Shown: positions 46,172 through 56,983, counted from the stretch's first letter. The stretch: DNA of 64,000 nucleotides from Steinernema hermaphroditum (GCA_030435675.1 CM059621.1:2666001-2730000), one strand, 5' to 3'. Notes: generated from the letters alone by a model not told the origin. Program-made: numbers and translations.

Positions 46172-47091
46172 ATGAAAGCTTTTATCGTCCTTCTTCTTCT
46201 GGCTGTCGCCACATCGGTAAGTAATGTGAACTAATGAAGCAGATAAGACAGTAGTTCAGCTGGCCGACAACGGTAACAACGGTATCGGGAAAGGTGGAGT
46301 CGCCGGAGTCATCCGCGGAATTCTAAATGGAGCAACTACTCCGGCGGCAAGTGGCGGAGCCGGTGCTGGAGCTGGTGCTGGAGCCGGCGCTGGCGTTACT
46401 GGAGGAGCATCCGGCGGAGCATCTGGTGGAGCTTCAGGTGGTGGATCTGCCACAGGAAGTGGGTCAGCAACAACTGCTGCTACTGCGGCTACGGCAGCCA
46501 CTACCGCTGTTCAAGCGACTACAGCAGGATCCGCCACCCCAGGAGCAGGCGGAAGTGGCGGAGCTGGTGGATCCGGAACAGGAGGATCTGGAGGCCCTGG
46601 CGCTGGCGGCTCAGGTGGATCTGGTGGATCGGGTGGAAGTGGAGGAGCCGGTGGAGCGGGATCTGGAGGATCTGGCGGCCTTCTTGGTGGCCTTCTCGGA
46701 GGCGGAAATGGTGGCGGTCTCCTTGGCGGTCTTCTTGGTGGAAACGGTGGAAATGGTGGACCGCTCAACCTGGGAGGTCTTCTCGGTGGTCTTCTTCAAA
46801 CCGTCGAAGGAGTTGTTTCCGGTCTTCCAGTCGTTGGCGGAATACTTGGCCCCGGAGGCATCCTTGGAATTGTTGTCGCCCTCGTGCAGACTGTGCTTGC
46901 ACTGCGTAAGTTCGCACAGTGTGTTCTGATGCTCAACGTACAAGCTTTTAGTTGTGGGTCTTCTTAGCGGAATTCCCATCGTCGGCGGTGTTGTCAGCCA
47001 GCTCGGCCTTGGTAACATCGCTGCATCGCTCACTGCTGGAGCCTCAGCTGGAGTCGGAGCTCATGCCGGAGGATCGCTCGGAGGCCGTTAA
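46172..47091 (+). CDS. Secreted Gly/Ala/Ser-rich protein, paralogue 2 (276 aa)
   Basis: Exons 46172-46216, 46260-46905 and 46952-47091. The signal peptide MKAFIVLLLLAVATS fills exon 1. Intron 1 (43 bp) is almost identical to that of copy 3. Exon 2 starts LADNGNNGIGKGGVAGVIRG, then a Gly/Ala/Thr/Ser low-complexity region and GGSGG / GGLLGGLLGG repeats. The conserved GLLQTVEGVVSGLPVVGG block follows, and exon 3 ends VVSQLGLGNIAASLTAG with GGSLGGR. Its 3' half is nearly identical to copy 1 at nucleotide level, while its 5' half matches copy 3. That mosaic suggests gene conversion among the copies. Function unknown. Confidence 0.87.
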
Positions 47092-47514
47092 ATATTACTC
47101 ACGTTTTCGCAGATTTGCGTATATTTTAATAATCAGATGAACCGCATGATTTGAATTGCCTGACCATGCATAGTTAATCGCGCGATTTTGATGCCTTCTA
47201 CAGACAAGGCTGGTAAAGCATAAACACATTTCACGCAAGAGAATGTCATCCAAATTAGAACACAAATTTTCGTAGTTCGAAAGCTGGTGTTTGGCCGAAA
47301 TAACCGACGGAGGAGCTCTTTATAAACTCACAAGGGACTGTTCCCAAGTGATACGCGCAGATCGAGCTGATATTTGGCACAGTGATAGGGGTGTATCTGA
47401 GAAGTCAAGCACACATAAACTCGCGTGCCAAAAATGAAGCTATCCAAACTAAACAAGGCCCTAAAGTTACCAAAATGCACAACACTCAATACTAGTAGAA
47501 TTTAATTGCAATGG

Positions 47515-47600
47515 GACGTTGTACTTGTGTGGTCGAGGGATAGTGCTCTGAGACGCCAGTCTACGGTCTCGGGATCGACCCCAGCCTTGTTTTACTATGC
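47515..47600 (+). repeat. tRNA-like SINE candidate 2
   Basis: A-box-like TGGTCGAGGGATAGTGC and B-box-like GGGATCGACCCC at tRNA spacing, then CAGCCTTGTTTTACTATGC. It does not fold as a full cloverleaf. Compare 4980 and 63268. Confidence 0.4.
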
Positions 47601-47849
47601 TTCCATCTTCTTTCTTCTAACCATAACAGTATATTTTCGTTTGGCGTTTACCAACGCTGGTCTTTGGTTTGGAGCCCTTTGCAGGAATCGGAACTGGTAA
47701 CCCGAATTTCACCTTTGTCATGGAGTTGTTTTTCATTCTTTGGCGTTCCCCCCTCTTCGTTTATCGTTTAAGATGTCACAACGGCAGATCCTATTCGATT
47801 CTGGCCAATACAAACACATATACGCGTAAATGCCTTCTGAAAGTCGACA

Positions 47850-48060
47850 TGACATCTCAGGATGACATCTCACGCAGCGTCCGGCGTCGGATTTCTGGCA
47901 TCGGACATCTTGTTGTCAGCGGTGGTGGGACTACGGCTTCCGGGTGTCCCAATTCCCTCTGGAAGCCGGAACACTCACAACTGCCACAGAGTTTGCTGTC
48001 TGACCAACCCGACGCACAGAGAGCGACCGGATGGACCCACCGCTCGCCATCGCGGCACGA
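47850..48060 (+). repeat. Repeat family R2, copy
   Basis: CATCTCACGCAGCGTCCGGC..GACATCTTGTTGTCAGCGGT and GGTGTCCCAATTCCCTCTGG are the inverse of 57820-57930, with moderate divergence. Confidence 0.6.
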
Positions 48061-48199
48061 GTGAGCAATTAAACCCGAAAAAACACGAAACTGAACATGT
48101 GACCGGCAAATTTCTGTTTCGTTCCAGTGCGTCGGGAAGTGTGAAGGACGTGGATACTAATTCATTTGTCCCCCTGGGAAATGTTATGGAACCAGATAT

Positions 48200-48810
48200 T
48201 CTTACGAGTTTACGAGTTTACGAGTTTATTTCTCGTATCTAAGGCTTACGCCTTGCGAGACGTCATATATATGCACAAAAACCACATTGTCACTCCGTAG
48301 TCGTCGGTCTTCTGGCTTCGGCGCAGGGCACAGCATCAGAGTAGAAGGCGACGATCCCATCAGTGTGCGCGGGCATCAGAGAGGCGAAAAGTTGACCCCG
48401 GAGACGGTGGAACACAGCAAGCCCATCTTCAGCTCGGGTGGCAGCGCGGACGTCGGAGTTGAGAAGCTTCTTCGGCGGCTTCCGCGGGCAGCACGGGCGA
48501 AGAACGGCATCTGGGCGAAACGCGTCGGTGGAGCACAACGGGCAAACCGGGAACCATCAAGGCAGCTGGCGGCACAGACTTCGGAGTTGTAACGCTTCTT
48601 CGGCTTCTCTGGCGGCGCGGGTGGAGTCGGGCGGCAGTGACGGGCTTCTTGGCAAGACGTTGGAACTACGGCTCCCTGGTGTTCCAGGCCTTCTGGGAGC
48701 CGGGGCGATCACTATGCAACCAACAATGACGGCCGAAAACGACCGCTCACTCAACTCAGTCGGCCCCAGACAGCCTCAGAAAGAGCGAGTGGACGACCCG
48801 ATCACTGGGA
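48200..48810 (+). repeat. Repeat family R1, longest copy
   Basis: Begins with tandem TTTACGAG, then AAGGCTTACGCCTT, GCACAAAAACCACATTGTCA and GGCGCAGGGCACAGCATCAG. It continues with TTCGGCTTCTCTGGCGGCGC and GAACTACGGCTCCCTGGTGT, then CAGGCCTTCTGGGAGCCGGG. A frame of ~130 codons crosses it, but it follows the repeat and is not called a gene. Confidence 0.75.
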
Positions 48811-49307
48811 ACACAAATGAAAGACTCGATATTCTTACGATATCCTGAAAATTGGGCAACATTCATACCCAGTTTACGTCGATAGTAAGCGCCACCGCTT
48901 CCTGTTAAAACCTATTTTCTCATTAAAAATTGAGATGACAGATGACAAGGTACGGTGTGTAATGAATCAGAATATGAAATCACATGTGTGTGAGCAAAGA
49001 GCAGCGATTTGCTATTGTTAGAAGGCAACCAATGACTCCGGTTTTCAGACACTGTGCGCTTAGTGCTACAGAAAAAGAATATAATCCGATATCTGCAACA
49101 TCGATGGATGCTCTTTGATATGATGTTTTGTAAAGAACGCAGTCCGCTCAATAAAAAAGACACTTTATAGGGCAAAAATTGCAAAGTGTTTATGATTTCC
49201 ATTATTTTTTTGGTTTGTTAAGATAAAAATAAATGTGCTCTATGATAAGTTTTTGCATATAAATGTGAACCGCGTAGGACGGGCAGCACATTCGACAGTA
49301 TTCGAAT

Positions 49308-50288
49308 ATGAAAGCTTTTGTCGTCCTTCTTCTTCTGGCTGTCGCCACATCGGTAAGTAATGTGAACTAATGAAGCAGATAAGACAGTAGTTCAGCTGGC
49401 CGAAAACGGTAACAACGGCATTGGGAAAGGTGGAGTCGCCGGAGTCATCCGCGGAATTCTAAATGGAGCAACTACTCCGGCGGCAAGTGGCGGAGCCGGT
49501 GCTGGAGCCGGCACTGGTGCCGGTGCTGGAGCCGGCACTGGTGCCGGTGGTGGCGTTACTGGAGGAGCATCCGGTGGAGCATCTGGTGGAGCTTCCGGTG
49601 GTGGATCTGCCGCAGGAAGTGGGTCAGCAACAACTGCTGCTACTGCGGCTACCGCAGCCACTACCGCTGCTGGAATGACTACAGCAGGATCCGCTACCCC
49701 AGGTGGAAGCGGTGGATCCGGAGCAGGAGGATCTGGCGGCCTTCTTGGTGGCCTTCTCGGGGGAGGGTCTGGAGGCCCTGGCGCTGGCGGCTCAGGTGGA
49801 TCTGGCGGAGGTTCTGGAGGATCGGGTGGAAATGGAGGAGCTGGTGGAGCGGGATCTGGAGGATCGGGTGGCCTTCTTGGTGGCCTTCTCGGAGGCGGAA
49901 ATGGTGGCGGTCTCCTTGGTGGCCTCCTCGGCGGCAGTGGTGGCAATGGCACCCTCGACTTGGGAGGCATTCTGGGCGGTGTTCTCCACACTGTAGCAAG
50001 TGTTGTTTCTGGCCTTCCTGTAGTTGGTGGAGTGCTTGGAACGGGCGGCGTCCTGGGCATTGTCGTTGCTCTCCTACAGGCAGTGCTCGCTTTGCGTAAG
50101 CTCAATAACTTTGTTTTCCCTCATGCTATGTACCTTTAGTGGTCGGACTCCTCAATGGCCTTCCAATCGTTGGTGGTGTTGTCAGCCAGCTCGGATTGGG
50201 TAATATCGCAGCTTCTCTAACAGCTGGCGTGGCTGGTGGAGCCTCAGCTGGAGCCGGAGCTCATGCCGGAGGATCGCTCGGTCGCTGA
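49308..50288 (+). CDS. Secreted Gly/Ala/Ser-rich protein, paralogue 3 (297 aa)
   Basis: Exons 49308-49352, 49396-50095 and 50140-50288, intron phases 0 and 1 as in the other copies. The signal peptide MKAFVVLLLLAVATS precedes LAENGNNGIGKGGVAGVIRG. A longer low-complexity region follows, with extra GAGTGAG units and an additional GGLLGGLLGG block, and then the conserved GVLHTVASVVSGLPVVGGVL core and VVSQLGLGNIAASLTAG. The last part of exon 2 and exon 3 differ at many third positions from copies 1 and 2, so this copy escaped the recent conversion. Upstream ~200 bp is conserved with copy 2. Confidence 0.87.
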
Positions 50289-50439
50289 GCGCGAGCAGCG
50301 TTTCATCTTATTTGTGAACATGTTAATAATCTACAAATAAATAGCAAGCATTGAGCATGACAGAGCCTACTTCATCGCGTCAACCATGACATTCAAGTGT
50401 TGGCAAGATGTCGGTCGTTGTTTTGAATTAAAATAACTA

Positions 50440-50930
50440 ACGATTTACACGATTTACACGATTTATCTTCCCGAATCAGCGGCTTACGCCGTGCAGGACG
50501 TCTCATATATGCACAAAGAAGAACATAGTCACACCGTGGTCGCTGATCGATTAGTTTGCGGTCGATTAGTTTGCGCGGGCATCGAAGTCGTGAAGAGCTG
50601 ATTCCGGAAGTGGAATAGCGGTGGAGCAGAGCCAACGGAGCGGAGAATCATCTTCGGTTCGGCTGGCGGCGCGGACTTCGGAGTTGCAACGCTTCTTCGG
50701 CTTCTCTGGCGGCGCGGGTAGAGTCGGGCGGTCGTGACGGGCTTTTTGGCGAGACGGTGGAACTACGGCTCCCTGGTGTTCCAGGCCTTCTGGGAGCCGG
50801 GGCGATCATTGCGCCAACGACGACGGCCGAGAACGACCGCTCACTTAACTCATTTGGCTCAGACAGCCTCAGAGAGAGAGAGAGAGCGAGTGGACGACCC
50901 GACCGATCGCTGGGGGCACAAATGAAAGCT
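50440..50930 (+). repeat. Repeat family R1, copy
   Basis: Starts with tandem CGATTTACA, then GGCTTACGCC, GCACAAAGAAGAACATAGTC, TCTTCGGTTCGGCTGGCGGC and GGAACTACGGCTCCCTGGTG. It ends in a GA-rich AGAGAGAG run. It lies ~150 bp after glycine-rich gene 3, as the other copies lie after genes 1 and 2. Confidence 0.75.
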
Positions 50931-51124
50931 TCAAATAACTAACAAGGGAATCAAAAACAAACTGTCCCACACTGAAATTAGTGACAGAGGTAGACATGTC
51001 AGAGTGATTGTTGTGAGGCGAGTAGAACACAGGGGCTACACGACCAGTCACGACCATAAGGGATGCTTTTTGTGCTTATTCTAAGAAGAAGAAAAACAGT
51101 TGATTCATTGTGCTACTCCCCAAC

Positions 51125-51190
51125 CGTAATCAGCCTCTTCGATGCTTCGAAGCCCGGGCACACTGATGGGATCGTTGTGATCGACTCCAA
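51125..51190 (-). repeat. Repeat family R1, short inverted fragment
   Basis: CCCGGGCACACTGATGGGAT and GTTGTGATCGACTCC mirror CCCATCAGTGTGCGCGGGCA of the 48310 copy. Confidence 0.45.
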
Positions 51191-51485
51191 TAGATTAAAC
51201 TAGGCAGCAACTGCGGTATGCTATTTGCTCTCTCTGTGCCATAATTGTGCAACATCATGCCGTACATTCGAGAGGTAATACTCGAAGACGTCCTGTACTG
51301 ACCAATGAATTCGGGAAGGTAAGTGGCGCTAACGTAAGGTTCACCTTCGTCCTGCGACCTATGCAACGCTTGTCAAAACTAGTAATCCAGCAGATAATCC
51401 ACACATTCTTGCTTGCTGCTGTTGTGAAAAATAAATACCAAGATTTTACAATTTTTCATTAATAATCGTACACAAATTGAATCAC

Positions 51486-51629
51486 TTAAAAGTCGTTCAT
51501 TTTAAGAGGTTGCCGCTCAACGTCTTCTTCAACTCCACATAGTAGGGTCTTTAAAATAAGAACACCGACGAAGAGCGTGACGACAAAGAAGAAAGCGGCC
51601 ACCATTGCCAGCACGGCACCAGCTTCCAT
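51486..51629 (-). CDS. Single-TM micro-protein (47 aa)
   Basis: The ATG lies two bases after a CATTTAG acceptor. MEAGAVLAMVAAFFFVVTLF and VGVLILKTLL form one TM helix. The tail is acidic then basic (EEDVERQPLKMNDF). Either trans-spliced or the last exon of a longer gene (the acceptor is phase 1, as in the cluster at 19-34 kb). No family recognised. Confidence 0.6.
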   Translation of the reverse strand: MEAGAVLAMVAAFFFVVTLFVGVLILKTLLCGVEEDVERQPLKMNDF

Positions 51630-51920
51630 TCCTAAATGAACAGAAATCGCATGAAGTTCGCACTGAACAGGAAGTATACTACCGAATGAAACTCTCGATT
51701 TCTTTTTTGTTCAGAGAACCTTTTCCGAAATGAGAAAAATACAGAAAACATTAGGGAAAAACTAATTAACACGCTTTACGTCTCTGTTGTGTTTACGTCT
51801 TAGCCTAAAATATACGCTAATTACATCGGAAAATCAACTACATTCCATTAGGGAATGGCTTCGGAGAAGGAAGTTGTCGTGTAATCGCACTTAGCCATAG
51901 AAAAACATAGACTAACCAGA

Positions 51921-52046
51921 TTATACTGGCGTCGCTGTTTCATCTTGTTCTTCTTCGTCGCCAATTACGACATAAGCAAATACGATGAGTACAAGGAAGA
52001 ACACCGAGAAGCAAATGCCGATCACGAACACACTGGTCGATTCCAT
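51921..52046 (-). CDS. Single-TM micro-protein (41 aa)
   Basis: The ATG follows directly on CTGTTTTTAG, so it is probably trans-spliced. MESTSV is outside, the TM helix is FVIGICFSVFFLVLIVFAYV, and the tail is strongly acidic (GDEEEQDETATPV). No family recognised. Sits ~290 bp upstream on the minus strand of a similar 47-residue gene, so the pair may be co-transcribed. Confidence 0.6.
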   Translation of the reverse strand: MESTSVFVIGICFSVFFLVLIVFAYVVIGDEEEQDETATPV

Positions 52047-52788
52047 CTAAAAACAGGCTCTTCCAAAGACCTACTGGAGAGTGTGAGCCCAAAAAGAGAG
52101 TGGCACCTAATGGTATTGTGAAATTCAATTTCAGTCCAATTTGTTTCCAAACCCCCTTGAGTTCTACTACTCCATTGCAATGAAATTATGCTAGGGGTCC
52201 TAATTCTTGAAAAGTAACTGTGTGGTCGCCAAAAACTGGCAGCGAATAGTATGGTTCAAATGTGAGGGAAGCGGGCATGAAGCTATCTCAACCGTCTTCT
52301 ATGATATAGACCGTTCCTGTTTTCACGTGCTTTTAGGCGTTCTTATCTCTGAGGGTCCCTTCCTCCGGGATTGCCGCTCAAGAATGCGTCGGGATTCCTT
52401 AGTGTATATGAGCCGTGCCGTTGATTTCAATGGGATTTGGACCGTTCGCCGTGGAAGTCGTAACAAGAATAATGAGGTACCAAAACCGTTAGTGGCTTCT
52501 GATCCTTATCTATGGGAGGCTCAAATGTGAAGAAAACCGAACTGACGAAATGTGAAGTGGACGGTTTAAATATCAACTTCTGTAGGGGACGGTTGAAATC
52601 TTTGAGGACGGTCGGATTTTCAGTACATTCCTTAGAGGACGCATACAATCTTTAAGAAAGGAGACGCCCGAGAACAGTGTTCGCGTTTCGCGAAACATGT
52701 TGCAGATCCCTTTGGTCCTGAAAGGACGTCCTAGCCTACGTCTTATAGATGAGGTTACATTTATTTCTTATAGCATTTATACACTTTA
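52047..52788. other. No gene seen
   Basis: A plus-strand frame at 52207-52530 lacks splice or family support. Confidence 0.35.
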
Positions 52789-53717
52789 CTAGTAAACAAA
52801 CCTACACAGATCTTTTCCTATCACACTTCTTATATATTCGCATTGAGTTTTAACGCTAATATAAATTCCTGAGAATTCGTCCCTTCCACAGCCATTTCCG
52901 AAGCTGACAATTCCAGCTTGCCACCAGCGACCTCTGTTCTTCACAACAAGCGGTCCTCCAGAGTCACCCTGGCAGCTGTCGACACCATGTCCACCAGCGC
53001 AGAATTGATTGGAGGAATCGAACCATTTCGTCGTGTACTGTCCCAAGCAAACACGGTTATCCAGGAATGGTACGGCTACTTGGCGTAGGATGTCACTTTC
53101 GGTGCCGTTCTCTGAAATGAAGGGTCCTTACTGTTGAATTACATGGATATTGACGTACCAGAAGTGTCTCCCCATCCGGTAACGATGCCGGATTTTCCTA
53201 CATGGATCAAGTCCGATTTCGGGAGACAAATAGGTCGCACGGTCTTGCTGAACTTGATCTTTCCGTCAATCCGAAAAAGCGCAATGTCGTTGGAGAAAGG
53301 CGTCGGGGTAGAGAAGTTCGGATGGACATGGATCTCTTTCACTTTGAAGACTTGCTCTCCAGGTTCATTGTCGTTGTGCTGGTTGTAGAGACCAACCTTC
53401 ACCGCCCAAAGATGGGTCTTGTCCTCGTCTCCTTCACCGCAGTGTGCAGCAGTCAGAATCCACTCGTCGTTGATGACAGAGCCGCCACAACCCAAGACAC
53501 ATTTTTCTCTGAGAGGCGCACCTTCTTCATCAGGATCCCAAGAGCAAAGCATCGCCTGCCATGGCCAGCTGTAGGGTCTTGCCGGCTTGCCACCAACGAT
53601 CAGTTCTTGGTGGGGAGGAATTGAAGGAATTCCACAGTTCAAGTTAGAAGCTTGAGTGATGATAAACAGCGGGACTAAGAGCAGAAGTGGCTTCATCGTA
53701 TGTGCTGTTGTGCTCAT
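52789..53717 (-). CDS. Secreted trypsin-like serine protease (S1 family)
   Basis: Exons 53717-53159 and 53111-52789 join at phase 1 over a 47-bp intron, giving 293 residues. The signal peptide is LLLLVPLFIITQA, after either of two in-frame ATGs. The activation site is expected at ELIVGGKPA (IVGG). The triad is visible: His in LTAAHCG, Asp in NDIALF, Ser in CQGDSGGP. HGVDSCQGDSGGP places Asp six residues before the Ser, predicting trypsin-like cleavage after Lys/Arg. An extra Cys pair (SWDPDEEG..EKCVLGCGG) replaces the usual CGGSL region. A digestive or secreted role is inferred. A TIL inhibitor gene lies 3.3 kb away. Confidence 0.95.
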
Positions 53718-54595
53718 CTAGCATCTCGCTTTTTATGTCTTGTCATTGTGATCAGTGAGTTCTTTATCAAAAAGATCACCGCGGTCATTAAGTGCACACA
53801 TGTGACCAACCTGGTTGACGCACCCATAACACTCTTTGTGTCTGACAATGCAGAATGTGTCCCATGAATTGCGACGTGTTTCTTAGCGAATCCAAGAAAT
53901 TGTTCGTCTCGTACGAACTGTAAGTACGAACCTGAACGTAGATTAGAAATTATGGTTCCAAGCAACACATGTGGAGTTGTTAATTTTTCAGAAATGCACA
54001 ATTTGATAAGCTACGCTGCAAGCTAATCAAGAGGGAACATCGCGTGACGTACTCATTTGAACCCCAAGACACCTATGATCAGAACCAGTTGATAAGAACA
54101 CTCAACAGTTCCATGGAATGTTTCATATGACGGGGCACGCCGAAGAGTGTTTTCCAATATTGAGACTCGAAATTTCGATATGATATCGCGATTGAAATCC
54201 AGAATCAAAAGGTATCGACTGTGAGGCAAAGAGTCGAGGCGGATGCTCGACGAATTTTTTTGACCTACGGGTTACCTCGGCGTATGCATGTACCTTACAC
54301 GGCGGAAGCCGTTGATTCAATAGTAGAAAATCGGTGAAACACGGACACTGGAGGCAGTGTGAACATTTGAACATGAGCAATGAACATTGCTGCGCTGTAT
54401 TATTTTGTAGTGATTCATGGCTCCACAACTTCCCAGCATTGTGTTTTAGTGAACCAACGTCTCAGTTCTCACACAATGTTATTGCCTTTATGCAAGCCCC
54501 CTCAACTCTCTTATAGATCAGCGTTTTCAAACTAGGTGTGCTGGAGCACGCTCGTTATATTTCAAGAACGACGATAATATCAACGAAAATTCGCT
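53718..54595. other. No gene seen
   Basis: No supported coding region between the protease and the serpentine gene. Confidence 0.4.
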
Positions 54596-55328
54596 ATGGC
54601 CATCGAAATTGGTTTAATTGTTGCTTTGCTCGAATTTGTTGCAGCACTACTATTAATGCCTATCACAGTCCGCTATCTTGTTCTTATATTCCAAGCAAAG
54701 GCGTTTAAACGACTTTTGAAACAGTGGAACCCCGTCGCAGTTCTATTCGTTGCCATCGTCCCAAATGTGGTATTTACGTCGATCTACTGCGTTCAGTGGA
54801 TTTTGTATTTGACAAACATCATTAATCTGGTTCCTGATATTTCACTATTATTGCTATACATCTTAGTGATCCACATCTCTCTTCAACTGTTCTTCACAAC
54901 AGCAAGCCTTGCCGTTTGGGGCCAACGAATCTACATTTTGATGTTTCCCACGAAAGCGTTGTATAAAGCGAACAGAATTATTGTTGTAGTCGAACTGTTC
55001 GTAGCTTTTGTGGGGGCCTTGGTGAACATATTACCTAACATAGTGAATGTATCAGTTGCAGCACACCCACTTCCTAAAGGTAAGGTAGGTCTTCCTAGCA
55101 AATTTCGTCATATGCCTAGGTTGTTTCTCTGCCAGTTGCTCCGCATTGCTCTCGAGATCGCTGTATGTTGGGCTCACCGCTATTCCGCTCTCTTCTTTTG
55201 TAGTTTTTCTTGGTTGTGTTTTCCAATACATGTACAATAAGTACAAGCATGTTAGTCAGGCTGGAAAAACGGATACGCTAAAAGTAAGCATTCCTTATAA
55301 GGGAAAGCACCCCAGTTCTACACACTGA
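54596..55328 (+). CDS. Short serpentine-type membrane protein (230 aa)
   Basis: Exons 54596-55079 and 55120-55328 join at phase 1 over a 40-bp intron. Five hydrophobic helices are seen. TM1 starts IGLIVALLEFVAALLLM, TM2 AVLFVAIVPNVVFTS and TM3 LLLYILVIHISLQLFF. TM3 is followed by AVWGQRIYILMFPTK, like the xxERxxxLxFP end of TM3 in small nematode receptors. TM4 starts IIVVVELFVAFVGAL and TM5 VGLTAIPLSSFVVFLG. The frame ends after a polar tail. Seven-helix receptors are expected to be ~300 residues, so it may be truncated, or more exons may have been replaced by the inverted-repeat element just downstream (55352). Confidence 0.65.
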
Positions 55329-55351
55329 TTTGGCTAAAAATGTGCAGAGAC

Positions 55352-55632
55352 GGATAAAGGATAGGCTGGGAAGCTGCGTTCATTTAATAGCCCGATGAAG
55401 CGTAATTCAGAAATGGACGTGAAAAAGGATTCACCGACTGGAGGATTCGATTCTGCCAGCTGGGATCAGTACCGTTCAATTTGAGGGAAATCTTCGTTTC
55501 TACATAGTTATGCTCTAGAACCCACACCCCATGATCTTTGTTAAATTCGAGCTCTGTTGTTGATAGCAAAGCTACATTGAGGGCAGACGAGTTTATGTGT
55601 ACGGGCTTCCCAGCCTAGCCCTTATCCGTTGA
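55352..55632. mobile_element. 280-bp inverted-repeat element (MITE-like)
   Basis: ACGGATAAAGGATAGGCTGG plus GAAGC at 55352-55376 is matched by the inverse GCTTCCCAGCCTAGCCCTTA plus TCCGT at 55606-55630. The interior open frame on the minus strand is short. It directly follows the serpentine gene's stop. Confidence 0.65.
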
Positions 55633-55764
55633 AGCATATCCTAGCTCTATCGGCATTTGGAATCTTCCCTTATCAACTTCTTTTTTCAGGTGCACCAGTT
55701 TGCGCGATACACTTTCTATGTGCGACTGATGTTGGAGACAGTACCCTACTTTATTGACTTGGCT

Positions 55765-56310
55765 CCACCCCAGCTCATCGTGAGACAACTCATCGGCGAC
55801 AACTCATCGTCGACAACTCATCGGCGACAACTCATCGGCGACAACCCATCGGCGACAACCCATCGGCGACAACTCATCGGCGACAACTCATCGGCGACAA
55901 TTCATCTGCGACAACTCATCGTGGGACAACTCATCGGCGACAACTCATCGCAGGACAGCTCATCTTTGCCAACTCATCGCAGGACAGCTCATCTTTGCCA
56001 ACTCATCGTGGGACAACTCATCGGCGACAACTCATCGTATTTTTTGAAATGATAGGGTTTTTTCAATTTCTAGGAATAACCGGAATGCTTAAAAAATAAC
56101 ATAGTGACAGCATCTTTGCGATGAGTTGGCAAAGATGAGCTGTCCTGCGATGAGTTGTCGCCGATGAGTTGTCCCACGATGAGTTGGCAAAGATGAGTTG
56201 TCGCCGATGAGTTGTCGCCGATGAGTTGTCGCCGATGAGTTGTCGCCGATGAGTTATCCCGCGATGAGTTGTCGCCGATGAGTTGTCTCACGATGGGCTG
56301 CGGTGACACC
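55765..56310. repeat. Large hairpin of a 14-bp minisatellite
   Basis: 55765-56040 is an array of the unit AACTCATCGGCGAC with variants (CGTGGGAC, CGCAGGAC, TTTGCC). 56112-56310 is an inverted array (GTCGCCGATGAGTT). The outermost 20 bp also match as inverted ends (ACCCCAGCTCATCGTGAGAC / GTCTCACGATGGGCTGCGGT). About 70 bp of unrelated AT-rich DNA form the loop. The arrays read as RQLIGDNSS repeats but are not called coding. Confidence 0.92.
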
Positions 56311-56639
56311 ATTGACTTGTTCTTAAGCACAACGGTTGAATCGGTTTTAGTATTGTTTGCAACTGAATAATTTAAGTTCGAATACGTGTGGGAATGTATA
56401 TTGGACCTTTTGGTGTGCTCGCAAATGCTGTGGATTGTTGTGCCTGCACGATCCTGTACTACAATATAGTTGCACGGAAGGCGAATCAAACAAAACTGTT
56501 CAGCAGCCGTGGTGTAGCAGCGTGCGAAAGAAACGGCCAAATTTGACTGTAAATATAGTTGATATGTTGAAAAATTTGTTTCCTGTCTCCAAACATGCGT
56601 TCAACGAACATTGTGTTTACATGAAGGCAGCGGGGCGTG

Positions 56640-56860
56640 ACCAAAGCCAGCCATAGGTGGCCTTACCTAGCCGCGAAAACAGGGAGCACGATACCCAAAC
56701 GAATAGCGGCCATCCCGTCAATTTGCGCGGATGTCGGAGGCGACGAAGAGATTAATCCTGTGTGGGCACGGGGCACAAAGAATGGAGCGGAAAGCCATCT
56801 TCGGTTCGGCGGCTGGCAGCTGAGACCTTGGGGCTACATATCGTCAGCGCGCACTTGTCA
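56640..56860 (+). repeat. Repeat family R1, diverged copy
   Basis: GGGCACAAAGAATGGAGCGG and ATCTTCGGTTCGGCGGCTGG correspond to the 50630-50680 part of R1. Confidence 0.5.
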
Positions 56861-56983
56861 CTGATAGCGGAATTTTCGGGAGTGAGTCAAAGTGAACAAA
56901 TTACAATGCATCACTTTATTTGAAACCACTTCGATTTCAAATGGTGGCCGACATACGATAGTATCACATTAGAATCGTCCCCT

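Noticed and set aside
46327..46929. Long Glu/Leu/Val-rich and Pro-rich open frames overlapping the glycine-rich genes on both strands (also at 41614-42116 and 49392-50105)
   Set aside because: They are shadow frames of GGN-type codons. They lack start context, cross the real introns, and vary only as the Gly frame dictates.
48287..48848. Overlapping frames of 96-136 codons as genes
   Set aside because: They lie wholly in the R1 repeat, and parallel copies at 50640 and 40860 do not keep the frames open.
55657..56540. RQLIGDNSS-repeat open frames over the minisatellite
   Set aside because: A 14-bp unit gives three rotating frames, both strands are open by composition, and no signal, intron or conserved end is seen.
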